NCBI GenBank assembly: GCA_015654925.1
Contig: JAATFX010000146.1
Coordinates: forward strand, 1-64,000
Length of the DNA: 64,000 nt
Reading direction: 5' to 3'
From: Enterobacterales bacterium
GTDB taxonomy: Bacteria; Pseudomonadota; Gammaproteobacteria; Enterobacterales; Enterobacteriaceae
The position numbers and the translations under genes are program-made. How positions within the stretch are numbered: position 1 is the first letter of the stretch; each line of letters begins with the position of its first letter. Positions 34,207-43,692 of this stretch are shown here, one piece after another. The notes below the pieces were generated by a model. The model had not been told where the DNA came from. It did no database searches and worked only from the letters and a program-made list of their open reading frames with translations.

Positions 34207-35078
34207 AAAAGCTCCGCCGCAGCATGCTGTTTATCCCCGGCGCCAATGCCGCCATGTTGTCCACCGCATTTATCTATCGTCCCGATTCCATCATGTTCGA
34301 CCTGGAGGACGCGGTGTCGCTGCGCGAGAAAGACAGCGCGCGCGTCCTGGTGTTTCACGCCCTGCAACATCCCATGTACCGCGATTTGGAGACGGTGGTG
34401 CGCATCAATCCGCTCAATACGCCCTTTGGCCTCAAGGATCTGGAGGCGGTGGTGCGCGCCGGCGTGGATGTGGTGCGGCTGCCGAAAACCGACAGTCCGG
34501 AAGATCTTTACGAGCTGGAAAGCCATATCGAGCGCATCGAGCGCGAATGCGGGCGCGAGGTGGGATCGACGCGCACCATGGCGGCCATTGAATCGGCCAT
34601 CGGCGTGATTAACGCGGTGGCCATCGCCCGCTGCTCCCCGCGGCTTATCGGCATTGCGCTGGCGGCGTTTGATTATGTGATGGATATGCAAACGGAACGC
34701 GGCGACGGCACCGAGCTGTTTTACGCCCGCTGCGCGGTGCTGCACGCCGCCCGCGCCGCCGGTATCGATGCCTTTGACGTGGTCTATTCCGATATCAACG
34801 ATGACGCCGGGTTTCTGCGCGAAGTCGAACTGGTGCGCAAAATGGGCTTTAACGGCAAATCCTTAATCAACCCGCGCCAAATCGAATTGCTGCATAACGC
34901 CTACGCTCCGACCCAGGAAGCGGTGGATTATGCCGAGCGCGTGATCGTGGCCGCCGAAGAAGGGGAACGCAACGGCCTGGGGGTGATTTCGCTCAACGGC
35001 AAAATGATCGACGGCCCGATTATCAATCACGCCCAGGTGGTATTGGAACGCGCCCGGGCCTCCGGCGTGCGCCGGTAA
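34203..35078 (+). CDS. citE: Citrate lyase beta subunit CitE
   Basis: A 291-residue TIM-barrel citryl-ACP lyase that splits citryl-ACP to oxaloacetate and acetyl-ACP. The start KLRRSMLFIPGANAAML, the metal site MFDLEDAVSLREKDSAR with Glu/Asp, and MAAIESAIGVINAVAIA are diagnostic. An open frame extends 26 codons upstream through citD, but the ATG at 34203 overlaps the citD stop and fits the family length. Confidence 0.96.
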   Translation: MKKLRRSMLFIPGANAAMLSTAFIYRPDSIMFDLEDAVSLREKDSARVLVFHALQHPMYRDLETVVRINPLNTPFGLKDLEAVVRAGVDVVRLPKTDSPEDLYELESHIERIERECGREVGSTRTMAAIESAIGVINAVAIARCSPRLIGIALAAFDYVMDMQTERGDGTELFYARCAVLHAARAAGIDAFDVVYSDINDDAGFLREVELVRKMGFNGKSLINPRQIELLHNAYAPTQEAVDYAERVIVAAEEGERNGLGVISLNGKMIDGPIINHAQVVLERARASGVRR

Positions 35079-35113
35079 TGATAACCACGTTAACTGAACC
35101 ACAGGAATATGTA

Positions 35114-36640
35114 ATGAGTAACGTAACAGACGAATTACAGGCGCAATACCGTCATTTACAGCCGCTGGCGCCGTTTGTGGCCGCCAACACCGCCACGCCG
35201 TGGCTGGCCGGCGGCGACGCCAAATATCGCCGCAAACTGTGCGATAGCCTGGAACAGGCCGTTGAACGCAGCGGTCTGCGCGACGGCATGACCATTTCGT
35301 TCCATCATGCCTTTCGCGAAGGCGATCTGGTGATTAACCGGGTGGTGCAGACCCTGGCCCGCATGGGCTTTAAAAACCTGACGCTGGCCTCCAGTTCGCT
35401 GATGACCTGCAACGACGCGCTGATTGAACCGATCCGCGCGGGCGTGATTACTAAAATCTACACCTCCGGCATGCGCGGCAAGCTGGCGGACGCCATCTCC
35501 CACGGCCTGATGGAAGAACCGGTGCAAATTCATTCCCATGGCGGCCGGGTGAAACTGCTGCAAGACGGCGAACTTAATATTGACGTGGCGTTTCTGGGCG
35601 TGCCGTGCAGCGACGAATTCGGCAACGCCAACGGCAGCCATGGCAAATCCTGCTGCGGGTCCTTGGGGTATGCCATGGTTGATGCCCAGTTTGCCCGTAA
35701 AGTGGTGGTGCTGACCGAGGAATTGGTGCCGTTTCCCAATATGCCGGCCAGCCTGGTGCAGGATCGGGTGGACTATGTGGTGACGGTGGATCGGGTGGGC
35801 GATCCGGCCAAAATCAGCGTCGGCGCGGCGCGGGTCACCAGCAATCCGCGCGAATTGCTGATCGCCCGCTCCGCCGCTGATGTGATCGAATATTCAGGAT
35901 TTTTTGTGGACGGTTTTTCCCTGCAGACCGGGTCGGGCGCCTCTTCCACCGCCTGTACCCGGTTTTTGGCGCAAAAAATGGAGCGCCGCCGGATTGTCGC
36001 GCGCTTCGCCCTGGGCGGTATTACCGGCAGTATCGTCGATCTGCATGAAAAAGGATTGATCGCCAAACTGCTGGATACGCAATCCTTCGACGGCCAGGCG
36101 GCGGCGTCGCTGCAGCATAACGCCAACCATATCGAGATCTCCACCAACGTCTATGCCAACCCCGCGGCTAAAGCCGCCTGCTGCGACCAGTTGGATATCG
36201 CCATCCTCAGCGCGCTGGAAATCGATCTGCATTTTAATGTCAATGTTATTACCGGCTCCGACGGGGTAATGCGCGGCGCCTCGGGCGGTCATTGCGATGT
36301 GGCCGCCGCCGCCAATCTGACCATCGTGGTAGCCCCGCTGACCCGCAGCCGCATCCCGACGGTGGTGCGCGAAGTCACTACCGTGGTGACCCCGGGCGAA
36401 AGCATCGATGTTCTGGTGACCGATCGGGGCATCGCCGTCAATCCGGCCCGGCCGGAAGTGCGCCAGCGCCTGGAGGAGGCGGGCCTGGAGGTGGTGGATA
36501 TCGAACAGCTGTACCAGCGCGCCATCGAACTGACCGGAGAGCCGAAAGCCATTGAGTTCACCCGGCGGATCGTCGGCGTGATCCGCTATCGCGACGGCAG
36601 CGTCATCGACGTGGTGCGCCAGGTAAAAGAGGACGACTAA
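35114..36640 (+). CDS. citF: Citrate lyase alpha subunit CitF
   Basis: A 508-residue citrate:acetyl-ACP transferase that swaps acetate for citrate on the carrier. Recognisable blocks are LRDGMTISFHHAFREGDLVINRVV, SHGLMEEPVQIHSHGG and the SDGVMRGASGGHCDVA loop late in the protein. The ATG at 35114 has AGGA at 8-nt spacing. It is followed immediately, with no gap, by citX. Confidence 0.96.
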   Translation: MSNVTDELQAQYRHLQPLAPFVAANTATPWLAGGDAKYRRKLCDSLEQAVERSGLRDGMTISFHHAFREGDLVINRVVQTLARMGFKNLTLASSSLMTCNDALIEPIRAGVITKIYTSGMRGKLADAISHGLMEEPVQIHSHGGRVKLLQDGELNIDVAFLGVPCSDEFGNANGSHGKSCCGSLGYAMVDAQFARKVVVLTEELVPFPNMPASLVQDRVDYVVTVDRVGDPAKISVGAARVTSNPRELLIARSAADVIEYSGFFVDGFSLQTGSGASSTACTRFLAQKMERRRIVARFALGGITGSIVDLHEKGLIAKLLDTQSFDGQAAASLQHNANHIEISTNVYANPAAKAACCDQLDIAILSALEIDLHFNVNVITGSDGVMRGASGGHCDVAAAANLTIVVAPLTRSRIPTVVREVTTVVTPGESIDVLVTDRGIAVNPARPEVRQRLEEAGLEVVDIEQLYQRAIELTGEPKAIEFTRRIVGVIRYRDGSVIDVVRQVKEDD

Positions 36641-37180
36641 ATGAGCATTGCCGAACAGATTCATTCCACCGTCACGCTCGACGAACTGCTGGCGGCCAAG
36701 GAGCGCCGCGCCGCGCGCCAGGACGCATGGCTGGCCCGTTACCGCCAGCCGCTGATTTCGTTGACCCTGGTGACCCCGGGGCCGGTGAAAGACTCGGCGC
36801 TCTATCGCCGTTCGATGCGCGCGGCGCTGAGCGCCTGCGACGCTCTGCTGCGGGCGCGGGGCTGGCCGGTGCGGGCGCAGGAGGTGTTCTGGCCCGATAC
36901 CGGGCCGGAAGCGCTTTGGTCGGTGGATCATCCCGCCGTCGAAATCAAGGCCGCCGCCGTGGCGCTGGAGCAGGAACATCCGCTGGGGCGGCTGTGGGAT
37001 ATCGATGTCATCTCGCCCCAGGACGGGATCATCGGGCGCGGTTCCCTGGATTACGCCCGGCGCGGCTGCCTGCTGTGCGATCGGCCCGCCCATGCCTGCG
37101 CGCGTTCCCGCCGCCATCCGCTGGAACAGGTGGTGGGAAAAATCGAGGAGCTGCTGGATGCGTATTTTGCCGATAACTAA
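36641..37180 (+). CDS. citX: Apo-citrate lyase phosphoribosyl-dephospho-CoA transferase CitX
   Basis: A 179-residue enzyme that transfers the prosthetic group to apo-CitD. The motifs KERRAARQDAWLARYRQPLISLTLVTPGPVKD and DIDVISPQDG are conserved, as is the C-terminal GCLLCDRPAHACARSRRH with its cysteines. CitX and CitG are separate genes here, unlike the fused CitXG of some species. It overlaps citG by 23 nt. Confidence 0.94.
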   Translation: MSIAEQIHSTVTLDELLAAKERRAARQDAWLARYRQPLISLTLVTPGPVKDSALYRRSMRAALSACDALLRARGWPVRAQEVFWPDTGPEALWSVDHPAVEIKAAAVALEQEHPLGRLWDIDVISPQDGIIGRGSLDYARRGCLLCDRPAHACARSRRHPLEQVVGKIEELLDAYFADN

Positions 37181-38072
37181 GCCGGCGCAGTCCGGCACCG
37201 CGCCGGGACCGGCGCGGCGCAGCCCATTATTTTCCCCGCCCGCGGGCCGCCGGCTGCCCGCCATCGACCTGTTGGTGGAAACGGCGCTGCGCGAAGAGGT
37301 GCTGCTGGCGCCCAAACCCGGCCTGGTGGATAGCCTGAATAACGGCGCGCACCGGGATATGGACCTGGCGCTGTTTATGCGCAGTATCGGGGCCATAGCG
37401 CCGTGGTTCGGCCGCTTTGTGGCGGCGGGCAAGGCGTGCGGGGGATTGCCGCCGGAGCGGGTGCTGTCCGCGGTCCGTCCCATCGGGTTGGCCTGCGAAC
37501 AGGCCATGTTTAGCGCCACCCATGGCGTAAATACGCACAAAGGGGGTATTTTTTCCCTGGGTTTATTATGTACTGCCGCCGGATATCTGCACGGGCGTGA
37601 TATGCCGTTGACCCGCCACGGCCTGTGCGATGCGGTGGCGGCGTTTTGCGCCGGGATGATCGCGACCGAATTGGCCGGCTGCCGGCAGGCGGCCACCGTG
37701 GGCGAGCATTTGTATTTGCGCTACGGCTTGACCGGCGCGCGCGGGGAGGCCGCCAGCGGATTCGCCACGGTGCGGCGCCACGCTTTGCCGGCTTGGGACC
37801 GACTGGCGAGCGCCGGGGCGGGGCGGCAGGCCGCGTTATTGCATTGCCTGCTGGTGCTGATGGCCCATAACCCGGATACCAATCTGGTGGCGCGCGGCGG
37901 TATGGCGGGCCTTGATTATGTGCGCGGATACGCCGGCCGCTTATTAAGCGGCGGCTGGTGCCCAGCGCAGCTGCGCGTGATGGATCGGGCGCTTATCGGC
38001 CGTAACCTTAGCCCCGGCGGCAGCGCGGATCTCCTGGCGGTGACCCTGGTGCTGGCGCAGTTCCCGGTATGA
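37158..38072 (+). CDS. citG: Triphosphoribosyl-dephospho-CoA synthase CitG
   Basis: A 304-residue enzyme making the prosthetic-group precursor from ATP and dephospho-CoA. EVLLAPKPGLVDSLNNGAHRDMDLALF near the N-terminus and THGVNTHKGGIFSLG in the middle are the CitG/MdcB family signatures. The ATG at 37158 has GAGGAG at 7-nt spacing inside the citX end. The stop overlaps the next gene by ATGA. Confidence 0.93.
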   Translation: MRILPITKPAQSGTAPGPARRSPLFSPPAGRRLPAIDLLVETALREEVLLAPKPGLVDSLNNGAHRDMDLALFMRSIGAIAPWFGRFVAAGKACGGLPPERVLSAVRPIGLACEQAMFSATHGVNTHKGGIFSLGLLCTAAGYLHGRDMPLTRHGLCDAVAAFCAGMIATELAGCRQAATVGEHLYLRYGLTGARGEAASGFATVRRHALPAWDRLASAGAGRQAALLHCLLVLMAHNPDTNLVARGGMAGLDYVRGYAGRLLSGGWCPAQLRVMDRALIGRNLSPGGSADLLAVTLVLAQFPV

Positions 38073-38662
38073 ATCGCCGTCAACCGCCGCCCGGTCCGTA
38101 CGGCGCCCGGCGCGGCGGGACGATCCGCACCGTGCTGGTACCGGGCATCAACGACAGCGGGCCTGAGCATTGGCAAAGCTGCTGGCAGCAGCGTTGCCCG
38201 GACTGGCGGCGCATCGCCCAGCGCGATTGGCAACAGCCGGATCTCGACGGCTGGCTGGCGGCTATCCGGCGGGCCCTGGGCGACCGGGCGCCGCCGGCGC
38301 TATTGGTTGGCCATAGCTTCGGCGCGTTGTCCTCCTGGTTTTACGCCAGGCGGTTTCCCGGCCAAATTGCCGGGGTGGTATTGGTGGCGCCGGCCGAACC
38401 GGTGCGCTTTGAAATCGAAGACCGGATACTGGCGGTCCCCCTGGGGGTACCGGGCCTGATGTTCGCCAGCCATAACGATCCGCTGCTGACTTTTGAGCGC
38501 GCGCAATATTGGGCCGCCGCCTGGGGAGTCGAATTGGTGGACGTAGGCGAAGCGGGGCATATCAATGCCCAAGCGGGGTTCGGCGCCTGGCCCCACGGCC
38601 TGGAGTGCGTCGAACGGTTTACCCGTAGCCTGGAGATCGCGCCCGACACCCCCATTACATGA
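38069..38662 (+). CDS. RBBP9/YdeN-family serine hydrolase
   Basis: A 197-residue alpha/beta hydrolase. The fold opens with VLVPGINDSGPEHWQ, has the nucleophile elbow VGHSFGALSS, an Asp in SHNDPLLTF and a His in GEAGHINAQAG, giving a complete triad. The family has no fixed substrate. It is co-translated with citG by a 4-nt overlap, so it is very likely part of the citrate operon transcript, but the link to citrate use is unexplained. Confidence 0.85.
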   Translation: MNRRQPPPGPYGARRGGTIRTVLVPGINDSGPEHWQSCWQQRCPDWRRIAQRDWQQPDLDGWLAAIRRALGDRAPPALLVGHSFGALSSWFYARRFPGQIAGVVLVAPAEPVRFEIEDRILAVPLGVPGLMFASHNDPLLTFERAQYWAAAWGVELVDVGEAGHINAQAGFGAWPHGLECVERFTRSLEIAPDTPIT

Positions 38663-38710
38663 TAAAGTTCCTATTAATAAATCTTGGTGGTTCAACGTGG
38701 GGACAGAGGG

Positions 38711-39238
38711 ATGGCTATTAATCACGTTCTGCTGGTTATCGATATGCAAAACGGCGTGTTCGCCACGCCGCGCATCAACCGGGCGGACTGTACCGCCCGG
38801 ATTAATCAGCTATCGGCCCTGGCCGACTGCACGATTTTTATTCAACACGCGGAAGGAGAGATGACCGAGGGCAGCGATTTATGGCAGTTGCTGCCTGAAC
38901 TGCATCGGCCGGCGAACCATCGGGCGATCGCAAAAACCGCCTGCGACGCGTTTTACCGCACCCCCCTTGAGCAGCAGCTCGCGGAACTGGGTATCCATAG
39001 CCTGACGGTATGCGGTTGCGCCACCGACTATTGCGTTGATACCACCATTAAAATCGCCGCCAGTAAGGGGTTGGCCCTCACCGTGGCCTCCGACGCCCAT
39101 ACCACGGCCGACCGCAAGCATGCCGGCGCGCGGCAACTGATAGCCCAGCACAATGAAGTCTGGGCGGGTTTGGCGGTTCCCGGCAATCCCATCCGGGTAA
39201 AAACCACGGCGCAGATTGTGGCGGACTGGCGCGCCTGA
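38711..39238 (+). CDS. Isochorismatase-family cysteine hydrolase
   Basis: A 175-residue hydrolase of the nicotinamidase/isochorismatase fold. The catalytic Asp lies in LLVIDMQNGVF, the Lys in RAIAKTACDAFYRT and the nucleophile Cys in VCGCATDYCVDTT. The close relatives act on amides or carbamates, so the substrate is unknown. The ATG at 38711 has GGGG at 8-nt spacing. It follows the RBBP9-like gene by 48 nt and may be the last gene of the operon. Confidence 0.85.
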   Translation: MAINHVLLVIDMQNGVFATPRINRADCTARINQLSALADCTIFIQHAEGEMTEGSDLWQLLPELHRPANHRAIAKTACDAFYRTPLEQQLAELGIHSLTVCGCATDYCVDTTIKIAASKGLALTVASDAHTTADRKHAGARQLIAQHNEVWAGLAVPGNPIRVKTTAQIVADWRA

Positions 39239-39366
39239 CGCGGGCTTTGGCCGCGGTGGCGCAGGATAATTTTTAGCGGAAAATCAAACCAATAGTCAAA
39301 ATGAACTCCCCGCTTTTGGCTGCCATGCCATACTTGATGACTGGCAGGGATTAACGAGGAGTGACG

Positions 39367-40173
39367 ATGAGTAAGAAAAAGCAGCATTCTGGCGACGCCA
39401 AGACCGATCGTGAATTGAAAGGCAAAGAGTACGATGACTATTTGCATTTGTTGCAAATCGAGCTGGTGAAGCTGCAGCGGGAGATCATCGCCTCCAACGA
39501 TAAAATCGTAGTGATCTTCGAAGGCCGCGACGCGGCGGGTAAAGACGGCATTATCAAAACCATTTCCGAGCATCTCAGCGCGCGTGAAATCCGCGTCGTC
39601 GCGCTGGGCAAACCGTCGGAGCGAGACCGCGCAGAATGGTATTTCCAGCGGTACGTGGCGCAATTGCCGGCGGATCAGGAAATGGTGCTGTTCAACCGCA
39701 GCTGGTATAACCGCGCCGGCGTCGAGCGCGTGATGGGATTTTGCTCCGACGCGCAGTACGAACAGTTTATGGATACGGTAACCGATTTTGAACAGTTGCT
39801 GGTGCGCTCGGGGATCAAGCTTATCAAGTATTACCTGGATATCAGCAAACAAGAGCAGAAGCAGCGCCTGGAATCCCGGGTCACCGATCCGCTTAAGCAG
39901 TGGAAGATCAGCCCCATCGATGAGCAGGCCACCAAACTGTGGAAGCGCTACAGCGCCGCCCGCAACGAGATGCTGACCCGGACCCACACGCCCCTCGCGC
40001 CGTGGATCGTGGTGCATAGCGACGATAAGCATACGGCGCGGATCAATATCGTGCGCGATCTGCTCGGCCGCCTGCAATACAAAGGCAAGGATAAAAACCT
40101 GGCCCTGCCAGACCCCGAAGTGGTGTTCGCGTTTGATACCGTTTGCATCGAAAACGGCCGCTTGGCGCCCTAG
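39367..40173 (+). CDS. ppk2: Polyphosphate kinase 2 (PPK2 family)
   Basis: A 268-residue enzyme that transfers phosphate between polyphosphate and nucleotides. Walker A is FEGRDAAGKDG, the lid region is NRSWYNRAGVERVMGF, and Walker B-like residues and the LKYYLD-type block (KLIKYYLDISKQEQ) follow. This is the single-domain PPK2 length. The ATG at 39367 has GAGGAG at 5 nt; a GTG two codons earlier overlaps that site. Transcribed alone or with the peroxidase. Confidence 0.92.
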   Translation: MSKKKQHSGDAKTDRELKGKEYDDYLHLLQIELVKLQREIIASNDKIVVIFEGRDAAGKDGIIKTISEHLSAREIRVVALGKPSERDRAEWYFQRYVAQLPADQEMVLFNRSWYNRAGVERVMGFCSDAQYEQFMDTVTDFEQLLVRSGIKLIKYYLDISKQEQKQRLESRVTDPLKQWKISPIDEQATKLWKRYSAARNEMLTRTHTPLAPWIVVHSDDKHTARINIVRDLLGRLQYKGKDKNLALPDPEVVFAFDTVCIENGRLAP

Positions 40174-40299
40174 CCCGCGGCGTATTGCGCCACGGGGCGG
40201 GGCGCGCTATTGTCGTCAGGGGCCCGGCGCCGCGGTGGATGCCGTCGCGGCGGGTCATTGGCACATTATCGCAGGTCGATCGTTTTTTAAGGATAACCC

Positions 40300-40842
40300 A
40301 TGACAGAGTCGCTTTACGATATTCCCCTCAAGCAAATAGACGGCGCCACCGGCAGCCTGGCGGCCTATCGCGGCAAAGTGCTGCTGGTGGTCAACGTGGC
40401 GTCCAAATGCGGCCTGACGCCGCAGTACGAAGAGCTGGAGAAGCTCTATCAGGAGCGTCGCGCCCAGGGGCTGGAAGTGTTGGGTTTTCCCGCCAATAAC
40501 TTCAAGGGCCAGGAGCCGGGCACCGACGCCGAAATCAGCGAGTTTTGCTCGATAAACTACGATGTGCACTTTCCGATGTTTTCGAAAATCTCGGTGCTGG
40601 GCGAAGACCAGCACCCGCTGTATGCGCAGTTGACGGCCGCCCAGCCCGCGGCCATCGGCGACGGCCCGTTCCGCGAACGCCTGAAGGGGTATGGGGTCGA
40701 TCCCACCAACCGGCAGGATGTGTTGTGGAATTTTGAAAAATTCCTCATCAATCGCCAGGGTAAAGCGATCGCCCGCTTCGCGCCGGATGTCACCACCGAC
40801 GATCCCCGCTTGCTGGCGGCCATCGACGCCGCGCTGAGTTAA
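40300..40842 (+). CDS. btuE: Glutathione peroxidase-family thioredoxin/glutathione peroxidase BtuE
   Basis: A 180-residue non-selenium peroxidase. The peroxidatic Cys is in NVASKCGLTPQYEEL, the FPANNFKGQEPG block and WNFEKFLINRQG are conserved. The E. coli homologue reduces peroxides in the periplasm or cytoplasm with thioredoxin. The start has AAGGA about 8 nt upstream. A hairpin terminator follows. Confidence 0.92.
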   Translation: MTESLYDIPLKQIDGATGSLAAYRGKVLLVVNVASKCGLTPQYEELEKLYQERRAQGLEVLGFPANNFKGQEPGTDAEISEFCSINYDVHFPMFSKISVLGEDQHPLYAQLTAAQPAAIGDGPFRERLKGYGVDPTNRQDVLWNFEKFLINRQGKAIARFAPDVTTDDPRLLAAIDAALS

Positions 40843-40867
40843 GCCCGGCGGCCATGCCGCGTCCACG

Positions 40868-40900
40868 GCCCCACCCCATGGGTGGGGCTGTTATTTCTTG
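40868..40900 (+). terminator. Intrinsic terminator of btuE
   Basis: A perfect 9-bp stem GCCCCACCC / GGGTGGGGC with loop CAT at 40868-40888, followed by the T-rich TGTTATTTCTTG. It is 26 nt after the btuE stop. Confidence 0.8.
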
Positions 40901-41055
40901 CGCTCGGCTGATTGACTTCATATCGAAATCACTGAAACGGCGGCATAGATTGATGGTTTTCGGCGCGCGTAATTCTTAGCCCTTTTAAACCGTTATGCTA
41001 AAATCGGCCGCATGCGCTTATTTCCCCCAGGCATGGAACGATGAAGGCTTCACCG

Positions 41056-42108
41056 ATGATTACCATGCAGGATATTGCAATAAAAGCGGGCGTTTCCAAG
41101 TCCACGGTGTCGCGCGTCCTGGCGGGAAATGATTATGTGAAGGAGAGCACGCGCCAGCGGGTATTCAAGGCCATCGAGGAGTCCGGCTATCGTCCGAACC
41201 TGCTGGCCCGCAGCCTGGCGACCAAAAGCTCGCAAAGTATCGGCCTGATTGTGGCTAACACGCTGTTTAACGGCCCTTATTTCAGCGAGCTGCTATACCA
41301 GACCGCCAAGATGACCGAAAATTACGGCCGGCAACTCATCCTGGTGGATGGCAAACACAGCGCCGAAAGCGAGCTGGAATCCATTCAGTTCCTGCTCGAC
41401 CGCCGCTGCGACGCCATTATCATTTACCCCAGTTTCCTGGGCGAAAAAGAGCTGATGGGCCTGATCGCCAGGCACGATATTCCTTTTCTGGTGATTAACC
41501 GCGACCTGCCCGACGCGCGGGAACATTGCGTCTTCGCCGCCCACCAGCAAAACGCCTACGAGGCGGTCAGCTATTTAATCGCCCAGGGGCACCGGGATAT
41601 CGCTTTTATCTCCGGCGCCGAAGGATCGCCGACCGCCAAGTCCCGCGTATTGGGCTACCGGCGGGCGCTGGCGGCGGCGGGCATCGCCTTGAACGAAGCG
41701 CTGATCATCGGCGGCCATTGGTCGTTAAGCAGCGGTTTCGACGCCTGCCGGCAACTGTTGCAGCGGGAAGTTGGCTTCAGCGCCCTGGTTTGCAGCAATG
41801 ACGATATGGCGATTGGCGCCGCCAGGGCGCTGCGCGAACGGGGCCTGGATATCCCGGGCTCGGTATCGCTGCTGGGATTTGACGATATTCCCGTGGCGTC
41901 CTATTTTAATCCGCCGCTGACCACCGTCCATGTGCCGGTTGCCCAGATGATTAAAAGCGCGCTGGAACAGGTGGTGACTCTGCTTGACGGTCAGGAGGTG
42001 GCCCCGCTGACGCCTTTTAGCGGCGAACTGATGCTGCGTGAATCCGTGCTGCCCGGCCCCTTCGCCGCCGTCCGCGGCGCCAATGCGATGCCGGCCGGAC
42101 CCATATAG
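41056..42108 (+). CDS. ascG: LacI-family repressor, AscG-like (beta-glucoside genes)
   Basis: A 350-residue sugar-responsive repressor. The start MITMQDIAIKAGVSKSTVSRVL and the hinge RPNLLARSLATKSSQ align without gaps to what I recall of E. coli AscG, as does the body (ELLYQTAKM, GKHSAESE, CSNDDMAIGAARALRERG). The ATG at 41056 has AAGG at 8 nt and fits AscG; an ATG five codons upstream is also possible. It is convergent with the PTS/glucosidase operon, whose far promoter carries a 29-bp palindrome with AACCGGTT cores that should be its operator. Confidence 0.88.
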   Translation: MITMQDIAIKAGVSKSTVSRVLAGNDYVKESTRQRVFKAIEESGYRPNLLARSLATKSSQSIGLIVANTLFNGPYFSELLYQTAKMTENYGRQLILVDGKHSAESELESIQFLLDRRCDAIIIYPSFLGEKELMGLIARHDIPFLVINRDLPDAREHCVFAAHQQNAYEAVSYLIAQGHRDIAFISGAEGSPTAKSRVLGYRRALAAAGIALNEALIIGGHWSLSSGFDACRQLLQREVGFSALVCSNDDMAIGAARALRERGLDIPGSVSLLGFDDIPVASYFNPPLTTVHVPVAQMIKSALEQVVTLLDGQEVAPLTPFSGELMLRESVLPGPFAAVRGANAMPAGPI

Positions 42109-42182
42109 CATCCGACCGGCGCGGTTACAGCCTGGGTCATGCGGCGCACGGCGTGCGCCATGACTTCATTGCAGTTGCGGGA

Positions 42183-43622
42183 TCAATATTCGATATCCGT
42201 TTCCAGTTGCTGGCCGTTGCTGTTAATCACGCGCTGATACCAGAAAAAACTCTTCTTGCGATAGCGGGCCAGGTCCTTGAGATCGTGCTCGTCGCGATTG
42301 ACGTAGATAAAGCCGTAGCGTTTGCCGATGCCCTGATGGGTGCTGACCAAATCAATGGCCGACCAGGGGCAGTAGCCAAACAGTTCAACCCCGTCGGTGA
42401 TGGCCAACTGCAATTGCCGGATATGCGTGCTGAGATACCGGATACGATAATCGTCATACACTTTATCGCCCGCTTCCAGCTTATCAAATGCGCCCAGGCC
42501 GTTCTCGGTAATTATCAGCGGCAGATGGTAGCGCTCATAAATTTCCCGGCAGGTCACGCGAAAACCCACCGGATCGATATACCAGCCGAACTCATTATGC
42601 TCCAGATGCGGGTTATCAAAGCCGATATACACCGATTTATCCACGCCGGGCAACTGCTGGTCTTCCACTTCGCGCCGCTGATCGCCGGGGCTATGGTCCT
42701 GCGACCGGTCGGCGGCCACCGTGGTGGAAGCATAATAGTTAAAGGCGATAAAATCGGGGCGGCCCTGCTTTAACAAGTCCATATCGCCGTCGTTAATCTG
42801 CGGCAAATAGCCTTTTTCGGCCATAAAGCTCCATGCCACGGCGTTGTAGCGCCCGTGGCAGGCCAGATCCAGGTACAGCCAGTTGCGAATCGACGAATAG
42901 TTATTGGCGGCGATGGCATCGTCGGGGTGGCTGCTGGCCGGATAGATACAGGAAATATTCGGCGCCGGACCGATTTTGGCCTGGGGCAACAGCTCGTGAC
43001 AGGCAATCATGGCCCTGGCCTGGGCCAGCATCATATGATGATTTTGCTGATACAGCATTTTTTGCGGATTGGCGGCGCCCGGCGGCAACGTGCCGATGAC
43101 ATCCCCTTTGAGGATCATCATATTTTGTTCGTTGATGGTCAGCCAATAGTTGACCCGATCGCCGTACAGCTCAAAGGCGGTGCGGGCAAAACGCTCGAAG
43201 GCGGTGATGGTCTGCGGGTTGGACCATCCGCCCTGTTCCTGCAGCGCCCAGGGCAGGTCGAAATGATACAGGGTTACCAACGGCTCCATGCCGTGGCGGC
43301 AAATCTCGTCAATCAGCCGGCGGTAAAATGCGGCCCCCTGCGGATTCAGTTCACCGTCGCCGGCGGGAAACAGCCGGCTCCAGGCAATGGAAAAGCGGTA
43401 GGTTTTAAGCCCCAGTTCCGCCAACAGCGCGATGTCGCCGGCGAAACGATGGTAATGATCGCTGGTAACGGTAAAGTCGCTCAGCTCCGGTGGAAATGTC
43501 GCCCGGTCAATCACCGACGGGCCTTTGCCGTCCTCGTTCCAGGCGCCTTCCACCTGGTAGGCCGAGGTGGACGCTCCCCAGAGAAATCCCTGCGGAAAAG
43601 GTGCTAACTGCTGGTAATGCAT
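42183..43622 (-). CDS. 6-phospho-beta-glucosidase, glycoside hydrolase family 1
   Basis: A 479-residue cytoplasmic enzyme that hydrolyses phosphorylated beta-glucosides made by the PTS. The GH1 start FPQGFLWGASTSAYQVEGAWNEDGKG, the acid/base TINEQN and the nucleophile LIITENGLGAFD are present, with YWGYCPWSAIDL-type end (FGYCPWSAIDLVS). The ATG at 43622 has GGGAGA at 6 nt. It is the last gene of a leftward operon after PTS IIB, IIC and IIA. Confidence 0.92.
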   Translation of the reverse strand: MHYQQLAPFPQGFLWGASTSAYQVEGAWNEDGKGPSVIDRATFPPELSDFTVTSDHYHRFAGDIALLAELGLKTYRFSIAWSRLFPAGDGELNPQGAAFYRRLIDEICRHGMEPLVTLYHFDLPWALQEQGGWSNPQTITAFERFARTAFELYGDRVNYWLTINEQNMMILKGDVIGTLPPGAANPQKMLYQQNHHMMLAQARAMIACHELLPQAKIGPAPNISCIYPASSHPDDAIAANNYSSIRNWLYLDLACHGRYNAVAWSFMAEKGYLPQINDGDMDLLKQGRPDFIAFNYYASTTVAADRSQDHSPGDQRREVEDQQLPGVDKSVYIGFDNPHLEHNEFGWYIDPVGFRVTCREIYERYHLPLIITENGLGAFDKLEAGDKVYDDYRIRYLSTHIRQLQLAITDGVELFGYCPWSAIDLVSTHQGIGKRYGFIYVNRDEHDLKDLARYRKKSFFWYQRVINSNGQQLETDIEY

Positions 43623-43692
43623 AATCGTCTCCCGTATTTTATCCAAGCCTCCCCCTCCGGCAGCATCCGTGCCGGTAAAGGGGGGTGGGCAT

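Noticed and set aside
35894..37696. 600-codon open frame antisense to citF, citX and citG
   Set aside because: It lies opposite three certain genes and its translation is Arg/Pro/Ala/Gly-rich with no motif; it arises from GC-rich third positions.
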